Assembly: GCA_051646105.1 (NCBI GenBank)
Contig: JBOFCO010000039.1
Location: 1 to 28,585 of the forward strand
Origin: JBOFCO01 sp051646105
GTDB lineage: Bacteria > Pseudomonadota > Alphaproteobacteria > Rhodobacterales > Rhodobacteraceae
Direction of reading: 5' to 3'
Length of the DNA: 28,585 nt
Shown: piece by piece, positions 22,973-28,585 of the stretch
How the letters are laid out: every line of letters starts with the position of its first letter
Position numbering within the stretch: position 1 is the stretch's first letter
Notes under the pieces: model-generated
Databases searched by the model: none
Seen by the model: only the letters and a program-made list of their open reading frames with translations
Told to the model about the DNA's origin: nothing
Program-made: the position numbers and the translations under genes

Positions 22973-23260
22973 ATGACCTCTCTCTATCAGATCCTCACGC
23001 TGATCCTTGACGTGGTTTGGTTCATCATCATCGCCCATGTCATCATGAGCTGGCTCATCAATTTTCAGGTGCTTAACCTGCGCCAGCCCGCCGTTTCCCA
23101 AATCTGGTACGGGCTGAACCGCATGCTGGAGCCGCTTTACGGCCCGATCCGGCGGATATTGCCGCAGATGGGCGGACTGGATCTTGCGCCACTTGTCGTG
23201 CTGATTGGCGTCTATGCGCTGCGCATCATCCTGCATAATAACGCGGCAGCGTTCTTCTGA
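22973..23260 (+). CDS. YggT family membrane protein
   Basis: 95 residues with two membrane segments (ILTLILDVVWFIIIAHVIMS and LDLAPLVVLIGVYALRIIL) flanking WYGLNRMLEPLYGPIRRILP, the YggT motif. YggT proteins are linked to membrane or cell-division functions and osmotic tolerance; the exact role is unsettled. Eukaryotic and cyanobacterial relatives act in complex assembly and nucleoid partition. ATG at 22973; upstream in-frame codons would overlap the divergent thioesterase region and carry no family pattern. Confidence 0.87.
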   Translation: MTSLYQILTLILDVVWFIIIAHVIMSWLINFQVLNLRQPAVSQIWYGLNRMLEPLYGPIRRILPQMGGLDLAPLVVLIGVYALRIILHNNAAAFF

Positions 23261-23287
23261 AGCAGAAACAGGCTAAATGATGTATCG

Positions 23288-23304
23288 GCGGGGCCTTGCC
23301 CCGC
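23288..23304 (+). terminator. Hairpin between yggT and recQ, terminator candidate
   Basis: GCGGGGC-CTT-GCCCCGC is a perfect 7-bp stem with a 3-base loop. No T-run follows, so it may be a weak or Rho-assisted terminator. Confidence 0.4.
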
Positions 23305-23357
23305 TGCGGGTGGTATGAAACTGTCGGCTAAAATCAAATCAGGCCCCCAGTTTAACC

Positions 23358-25397
23358 ATGTCGTCACCCGAGGCTCTTCTGTCCTCTGTCTTTGGATTCC
23401 CGCAGTTCCGGCCCGGTCAGGCAGAGATCGTTGCCGCCGTGACGGCGGGTCGGAACACGCTGGCAATCATGCCGACAGGCGGGGGCAAGTCACTTTGCTT
23501 CCAGCTTCCGGCGCTGTGCCGCGATGGCGTTACTGTGGTGATCTCGCCTTTGATCGCCTTGATGCGCGATCAGGTGCGGGCGTTGACTGCGGCGGGCGTG
23601 GCGGCAGGCGCGCTGACATCCGGCAATACCGATGCCGAAACCGAAGACGTGTTCGCGGCGCTGGATGACCGGCGGCTGAAGCTTTTGTACATGGCGCCCG
23701 AGCGGCTGGCGGCGGCAGCCACGCTGGGCCTGCTGCGACGGATCGGTACGAGCCTTATCGCGGTGGACGAGGCGCATTGCGTCAGCCAGTGGGGCCATGA
23801 TTTTCGCCCCGACTACCTGCGGATCGGAGAATTGCGCCGTGCGCTGGGGGTGCCGCTGGCGGCCTTTACCGCCACAGCGGATGAAGAAACGCGGGCCGAG
23901 ATCGTGGCGCGTCTGTTCGATGGCGAAGCACCCGAAACCTTCCTGCGCGGTTTCGACCGGCCCAACATCCACCTTGCCTTTCAGGCAAAGGATCAGCCGA
24001 GGCGGCAGATCCTTGACTTTGCGGCTGTCCGGCGCGGTCAGTCGGGGATTGTCTATTGCGGCACCCGCGCCAAGACCGAAGTGCTGGCCCAGGCATTGCG
24101 AGAGGCTGGTCATTCCGCCTGTCACTACCACGGCGGGATGGAGCCCGGAGACCGGCGCATGGTCGAGGTGCGCTTCCAGCAGGAAGACGGGCTGATCGTG
24201 GTCGCAACGATCGCCTTTGGCATGGGCATCGACAAACCCGATATCCGATGGGTGGCCCATGCCGATCTGCCGAAATCGATCGAAAGCTATTATCAGGAAA
24301 TAGGTCGTGCGGGCCGTGACGGTGCGGCGGCGGAAACGCTGACGCTGTACGGACCCGACGATATCCGCCTGCGCCGCAGCCAGATCGACGAGGGATTGGC
24401 CCCGCCGGAGCGGAGGGCCGCCGACCATGGGCGGCTGAATGCCCTGCTGGGTCTGGCCGAGGCGCTGGGCTGTCGGCGGCAGGCGTTGCTGTGCTATTTC
24501 GGGGAAGCATCGAACCCCTGTGGCAACTGCGACCTGTGCGAGAGACCGCCGGAGCTGTTCGATGCGACAGAGCCGGTGCGCATGGCGCTTTCGGCGATCC
24601 TGCGCACTGGGGAAAGTTTTGGTGCGGGACATCTGACCGATGTGCTGGCTGGAAACCGGACAGAGAAGGTCAGGGCGCGGCGGCATGACGATCTGCCCAC
24701 GTTCGGTGTAGGCAAGGGATTGTCGCGCAATCACTGGGCGGCGGTGTTCCGGCAGATGATGGCCCGCGATCTTGTGCGCCCCGATGCCGAGCGTCACGGC
24801 GCATTGGTGATGACCGAAGCGGCAAGGCCGGTGCTGCGGGGTGAGATCACCGTAACGTTCCGTCGCGACGCGATGACCCGTGCCGGGCCCGTCGCGGTCA
24901 AGTCGCTGGTTTCGGACGAAGACGCGCCGCTGCTTTCGGCGCTGAAGGCCAAGCGACGGGCCTTGGCAGAGGCGCAGCATGTACCGGCCTATGTGGTCTT
25001 TGCCGACCGCAGCCTGATCGAGATGGCAGAGCGCAAACCCGGGACGCTGGACGAAATGGCACAGATTACCGGCGTGGGCGCGAAGAAACTGGAAAGCTAC
25101 GGCGCGGAATTCCTGACCGTCATCACGGGTGCGGCCGTGGCCGAGCTGCATCCAAAGCGGCGTGCCCTCGCTGGATCGGATGCAGGGGCGCTGTTCGACC
25201 GGCTGTTCGAAGCGCAGCAGGGGCTGTCGACAGGCCCGCTGGGCATCGATCGCCCGATGAGCTGTCCTGCGCCACTTCTGGCACGGGTCGCGCAGCAGCG
25301 CCCGACAGACATGGTGGGCATGGTCCGGTTGCTGGGCGACCGGCGGGCCGAGCGGTTCGGGGCTGCCTTTCTGATGGTGCTGGCCGAAGCGTCCTGA
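23358..25397 (+). CDS. recQ: ATP-dependent DNA helicase RecQ
   Basis: 3'-5' superfamily 2 helicase in recombination and replication repair. 679 residues. Motif I TGGGKS (about 40-45), motif II DEAH (137-140), aromatic-rich loop SQWGHDFRPDY, motif III FTATAD, motif VI QEIGRAGRDG. The RQC zinc site is C379, C388, C391 and C394 (CYF...CGNCDLC), followed by the winged helix. An HRDC domain (ALKAKRRALAEAQHVPAYVV, TLDEMAQITGVGAKKLESYG) is followed by a second HRDC-like segment to the end (LFDRLFEAQQGLSTGPLGID, PTDMVGMVRLLGDRRAERFG). The helicase converges on the histidine kinase with four bases between them. Confidence 0.95.
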   Translation: MSSPEALLSSVFGFPQFRPGQAEIVAAVTAGRNTLAIMPTGGGKSLCFQLPALCRDGVTVVISPLIALMRDQVRALTAAGVAAGALTSGNTDAETEDVFAALDDRRLKLLYMAPERLAAAATLGLLRRIGTSLIAVDEAHCVSQWGHDFRPDYLRIGELRRALGVPLAAFTATADEETRAEIVARLFDGEAPETFLRGFDRPNIHLAFQAKDQPRRQILDFAAVRRGQSGIVYCGTRAKTEVLAQALREAGHSACHYHGGMEPGDRRMVEVRFQQEDGLIVVATIAFGMGIDKPDIRWVAHADLPKSIESYYQEIGRAGRDGAAAETLTLYGPDDIRLRRSQIDEGLAPPERRAADHGRLNALLGLAEALGCRRQALLCYFGEASNPCGNCDLCERPPELFDATEPVRMALSAILRTGESFGAGHLTDVLAGNRTEKVRARRHDDLPTFGVGKGLSRNHWAAVFRQMMARDLVRPDAERHGALVMTEAARPVLRGEITVTFRRDAMTRAGPVAVKSLVSDEDAPLLSALKAKRRALAEAQHVPAYVVFADRSLIEMAERKPGTLDEMAQITGVGAKKLESYGAEFLTVITGAAVAELHPKRRALAGSDAGALFDRLFEAQQGLSTGPLGIDRPMSCPAPLLARVAQQRPTDMVGMVRLLGDRRAERFGAAFLMVLAEAS

Positions 25398-25401
25398 GCG
25401 C

Positions 25402-27687
25402 CTAAGGGTGAGATGTATCTGTCGCCGGGCACGGTCTGCCGGGATCGACAATACCTGTGGCGGCTTCGGCCACCTGACTGCTTCCGGGCAGGATCGGTCG
25501 CACCTCTGGCGGGGCCAGTGCCAGCATCCGTTCGGTAATGGCAACCTTGCGCAGTGGCTTGGTCAGATAGTGATCCAGACCGGCGGCAAGGATTTCTTCT
25601 GCATCGCCTTCCATCGCATGGGCTGTCAGGGCAACGATGGGAACATGCGGTGCCCCCGTTTCCATTTCCAGTGCGCGGATGGCACGTGTCGCCTCGCGCC
25701 CGTCCATCTCGGGCATGGAGATATCCATGAAGATCATATCGGGTCGTTCGCGGCGAAATGCATCCACAGCTTCGCGGCCGTTGTTGGCAAAGGTAAGGTC
25801 GATGTCGAATCCCTGCATCATCTTGCTGAACACAAGCTGGTTTGTGCGGTTGTCTTCCGCCGCCAGCACGCGCATGGCCCGCCGGGGCGGGGCGTCGGTG
25901 GGGGCAGCATCGGTCTCCGGCGCCGCAGAGCATGTGTCGGTCGACAGCTCCCCCAGTTTGCGCAGAAGGTCGGAGCGCGAAATCGGTTTGGACAGGATCG
26001 CATCGAAAAGGCCGGGTGCAGCCTTTTCGCGCGCCAGCGCAGGGGGCGCCGACGACAGCAGCAGGATCGGTTTGACATAGCCCGCATCACGCAGTGCAGC
26101 GCCAAATGCGATCCCGTCCATGTCCGGCATCAGATGATCGGTCAGAATAATGTCGGGTGAAAATCCTTCGGCCATGGCGGTCAGCGCATCCGCAGCTGAA
26201 CGACACATCCGCACAGCAATGCCGAACGTCGAAAGCTGTCGTTCCAGGATCGTGCGGTTCATCATCTGGTCGTCGACGACCAGTGCCTTCTGCAAGGTTG
26301 CTGGCGCGCGCGGGCTTTCGGGCAATGCAGCCTCTGCCAGTGGCAGCGACAGGCGGAAGCCGAAGCTAGAACCCTGGCCAAGATCGCTGTCTACCCAGAT
26401 TTCGCCGCCCATCAGCGCGACAAGCTGCTGGGTGATCGCAAGCCCCAGCCCTGTCCCCTCGAACTTGCGGTTCTTCTGATCCTCGACCTGGTTGAATTCG
26501 CCGAAAACGTGATCCAGATGCTCTGCCGCAATGCCGATGCCGGTATCTTCGACCGTGATGTGCAGTTCCTGCACCTCGGCACCGCATTCGATGCCGACGA
26601 CGCGGATCAACACATGCCCCTTTTCGGTGAACTTGACGGCATTTCCGGCGAGGTTTGTCAGGATCTGCCGGATACGGCCCGGATCGCCCACATAACGGGT
26701 GGGCAGGAACATGTCGAAATCCACGACCAGTTCCAGCCCCTTGTCCTGCGCGGTTGGTTTCAGCAGCATCGCGACTTCGTGGATGGTCATCTCCAGATCG
26801 AAAGGCTCTGGATAAAGCCGCAGCTTTTCAGCCTCTATCTTGGAATAGTCGAGCACATCGTTGATGATCGACAGAAGCGCCTCGCCGGATGTCTTGATGG
26901 TTTCCGCGTAAAGTCGCTGTTCCTCTGTCAGTCCGGTTTCGCACAGCAGGTCGGCCATGCCGACAACACCGTTCATCGGCGTACGGATTTCATGGCTCAT
27001 ATTGGCAAGGAAGGCGGACTTGGCGCGATTGGCCGCTTCCGCCCTTTCGCGGGCGTCTTTCAGTTCGGCTTCCCGTGTGATGGTGTCGGTGATGTCCAGC
27101 GCCAGGGAAACCATATCACCGCCACGCCCGCGCCGGTCGATCAGCTTGATATACTGGCCGTTGCACAGACGGATGATGCGCGGCTCGATCACATCGTCCT
27201 GCCAGCGGGCCAGCATGTCTGCCCGCCATGCTTCCGGCGCCAAGCCTTCGGGGTCGACAACAGCGTCTGTCATCGCGATGTCGAGGATCGTTTCATAGGG
27301 CAGGCCGGGAACAATGTCGCAGACCCCGGCAAAGGCGGCACGATAGGCGCGGTTTGCGGCGACAAGCAGGTGATCGGCGTTGAACAGCGCAAAGCCATCG
27401 CGGATGGTTTCCAGCGAATCCCACAGGCGCTGCTCTGCGGTCAGCGCTGCGGATGTCGCGCGTTCCAGATCGGAAAGCACCTGCTGATTCTGGCCCTGAA
27501 GTTCGATCGCCTGTGACCGCGCCTCGGCCGCGACATTGCGTTGTTCCACAATCTGCACGGAAAGTGCACGGGCATGTTGGGCCAGCTTTTCATTCGCCGC
27601 AAACAGTTCGCGGCTTTTCTGGTTGAGCAGCCGCTCCGCCTGAAGCCGGGCGCGGCGCTCCTGCGCCAGGCGTTCGATCAGGCCCAT
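25402..27687 (-). CDS. Soluble hybrid histidine kinase with PAS and two receiver domains
   Basis: About 761 residues, no membrane helices. Order: N-terminal coiled coil (about 1-85; ERLAQERRARLQAERLLNQK), PAS-like sensor (about 90-205; SLETIRDGFALFNADHLLVA), HisKA with H-box AFLANMSHEIRTPMNGVVGM (phospho-His about H232), HATPase with N box (NLAGNAVKF), DTGIGIA and GTGLGLAITQQL. REC1 is about 468-580 (acceptor Asp in ILTDHLMPDMDG) and REC2 about 604-720 (FMDISMPEMDG). Rhodobacteraceae commonly carry this protein type; its partner and signal are unknown. No HPt domain or response regulator is adjacent. The start at 27687 matches the family N-terminus; a TTG at 27720 is an alternative. No strong Shine-Dalgarno is seen. 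Confidence 0.9.
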   Translation of the reverse strand: MGLIERLAQERRARLQAERLLNQKSRELFAANEKLAQHARALSVQIVEQRNVAAEARSQAIELQGQNQQVLSDLERATSAALTAEQRLWDSLETIRDGFALFNADHLLVAANRAYRAAFAGVCDIVPGLPYETILDIAMTDAVVDPEGLAPEAWRADMLARWQDDVIEPRIIRLCNGQYIKLIDRRGRGGDMVSLALDITDTITREAELKDARERAEAANRAKSAFLANMSHEIRTPMNGVVGMADLLCETGLTEEQRLYAETIKTSGEALLSIINDVLDYSKIEAEKLRLYPEPFDLEMTIHEVAMLLKPTAQDKGLELVVDFDMFLPTRYVGDPGRIRQILTNLAGNAVKFTEKGHVLIRVVGIECGAEVQELHITVEDTGIGIAAEHLDHVFGEFNQVEDQKNRKFEGTGLGLAITQQLVALMGGEIWVDSDLGQGSSFGFRLSLPLAEAALPESPRAPATLQKALVVDDQMMNRTILERQLSTFGIAVRMCRSAADALTAMAEGFSPDIILTDHLMPDMDGIAFGAALRDAGYVKPILLLSSAPPALAREKAAPGLFDAILSKPISRSDLLRKLGELSTDTCSAAPETDAAPTDAPPRRAMRVLAAEDNRTNQLVFSKMMQGFDIDLTFANNGREAVDAFRRERPDMIFMDISMPEMDGREATRAIRALEMETGAPHVPIVALTAHAMEGDAEEILAAGLDHYLTKPLRKVAITERMLALAPPEVRPILPGSSQVAEAATGIVDPGRPCPATDTSHP

Positions 27688-27798
27688 GCCCGGCCCTGTG
27701 CCCCATTCCCGGTTTTGCAATGCTTTTCATCCGCTTTCTGTTCGGAATGATCATGACCGATGGGGATGAAGGTATGTTTAATATCGGTAACTCAAGCG

Positions 27799-27823
27799 TT
27801 TGTTGCTGTAACAAAGTTGCTGT
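27799..27823. repeat. Direct and inverted repeats in the kinase/PAN-protein intergenic region
   Basis: GTTGCTGT occurs at 27802-27809 and 27816-27823 (14-base period), and TTTGTT (27799-27804) with AACAAA (27810-27815) forms a 6-bp palindrome. They sit 35 bases ahead of the start of the rightward gene, where an activator or repressor site would be expected. No regulator is assigned. Confidence 0.35.
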
Positions 27824-27857
27824 GGCAGGTTGCGGCCAGTCGTGGATGGAGGTTTCG

Positions 27858-28585
27858 ATGCGTGTGGTTCTTGCTGCGGTTCTGGCGTTTGGCATTCTTT
27901 CGACAACAGGTCAGGCACAGGAAGCAGCGGTCCCGGATCGTCGCGTTGCGATATCCCCCGATACCGATTTTCCGGGCGGTGATCTGCAATCCATCTTCAA
28001 CACCACGCTGGAAGCCTGTCAGGCTGCCTGCCTTGCCGATACGCAATGCACGGCCTTTACCTTCAACAGCGCAAAGGGGGCCTGTTTCCCGAAATCCTCG
28101 GTGGCGGAGGCAATTCCCTTTGCGGGGGCGATTTCCGGCAACGTTCTGGCCACGGATGCCGGGGTGTTGTCACGTCTGGCCCAGCGCACGGCAGAGCTGT
28201 CTTTCCTGCAACCCTACGATCTTGATCAGGCACGGCGTCAGGCGCTGGAACTTGGCAATCAGCACAGTTCCGGTGATTGGACGGCCGAAGAGCATCTGAT
28301 TTCTGCCGATCAGTCCCGTTCCGATGGGGATCTTCTCGCGGCCAGCCGGTTTGTCGGCGCTGCGCTGGCACTGACCGATGCGCCGGAGCATTGGCTGGAA
28401 TACGGTCGGTTGATGATCGACGGCAGCGTCAATTCCAGCGACCGGCAATTCTATGTCGACCGTGCCCTGGTTGCGACGATCAATGCCTATCTGCGCAGCG
28501 ACAGTCCGGGGGCACAGGCCACCACCCTGGCACAGATGGCCGAGGCGCTGGAACAGGTCGGACGCGGGCGCGAGATGATCCCTGC
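27858..28585 (+). CDS. Secreted PAN-domain protein, probably N-terminus of an alpha-2-macroglobulin-like protein (cut by window edge)
   Basis: Open to the right edge, 242 codons seen. Signal peptide RVVLAAVLAFGILSTTGQAQ, then a PAN/Apple-like domain (about 30-90) with Cys pattern LEACQAACLADTQCTAFTFN and GACFPKSSV. After that is an alpha-helical, Ala/Asp/Glu-rich region. In Rhodobacterales the large periplasmic alpha-2-macroglobulin-like (YfhM) proteins often begin with a PAN domain of this kind, so I infer that identity; the diagnostic thioester and MG domains would lie outside the window. GGAGG precedes the ATG at 27858 by about 6 bases. Confidence 0.7.
   Translation, partial: MRVVLAAVLAFGILSTTGQAQEAAVPDRRVAISPDTDFPGGDLQSIFNTTLEACQAACLADTQCTAFTFNSAKGACFPKSSVAEAIPFAGAISGNVLATDAGVLSRLAQRTAELSFLQPYDLDQARRQALELGNQHSSGDWTAEEHLISADQSRSDGDLLAASRFVGAALALTDAPEHWLEYGRLMIDGSVNSSDRQFYVDRALVATINAYLRSDSPGAQATTLAQMAEALEQVGRGREMIP

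Noticed and set aside
23490..25544. 684-codon minus-strand frame
   Set aside because: Mirrors recQ, whose motifs are unambiguous.
1..28585. Mobile elements, prophage, CRISPR arrays, rRNA or tRNA genes
   Set aside because: No transposase, integrase, repeat-spacer pattern, rRNA stretch or tRNA cloverleaf was seen on either strand.

Overview
The window is high-GC alphaproteobacterial chromosome. Gene content, protein sequence style and gene order (motB-flgE-flgK-flgL-flgI; a soluble hybrid kinase type common in this group; a PAN-domain secreted protein) point to Rhodobacterales, family Rhodobacteraceae; the genus cannot be fixed from sequence alone. I see no rRNA, tRNA, CRISPR array, insertion sequence or prophage. 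Coding density is very high, and many neighbouring genes overlap by 4 bases (translational coupling). Start codons include several TTG and GTG.

Layout. 1-411 (-): 5' part of a hydantoinase/oxoprolinase-type gene. 530-6393 (+): flagellar run motB, flgE, flgK, flgL, flgI, the last three overlapping. 6457-8311 (+): membrane-quality module (SPFH protein plus short NfeD), a small cysteine-containing protein and a Nudix hydrolase, ending against pyrF (-). 9106-10724 (+): ROK sugar kinase coupled to cutC. 10727-10921 (-): small conserved-looking protein divergent from clpB (+), which has a heat-shock-like (RpoH) promoter. 13793-14677 (-): trhO, a tRNA U34 hydroxylase. 14720-15616: HxlR-type regulator divergent from a small membrane protein, with two inverted repeats between them. 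15692-17596 (+): NAD salvage pair pncA-pncB. 17648-18976 (-): arfB, a structured small RNA or leader locus, and a queuosine-precursor transporter. 19071-22218 (-): esterase-like protein, MepA murein endopeptidase and UMF1-type MFS transporter in one overlapping set. 22309-22839 (-): thioesterase. 22973-25397 (+): yggT and recQ. 25402-27687 (-): hybrid histidine kinase. 27858-end (+): 5' part of a secreted PAN-domain protein, probably an alpha-2-macroglobulin-like protein.

Most genes are ordinary housekeeping. The part that most deserves a second look is 18106-18346 (minus strand). There a TTGACA box, a 17-nucleotide stretch complementary to the 16S rRNA 3' end, an 18-codon reading frame, several strong nested hairpins (one with a GCAA tetraloop) and a 10-bp terminator hairpin lie directly upstream of the ribosome-rescue gene arfB. 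This could be an independent small RNA, or a translation-sensing leader for arfB. The second is the hxlR divergent promoter, whose paired inverted repeats overlap the start codon of one gene and the ribosome binding site of the other.
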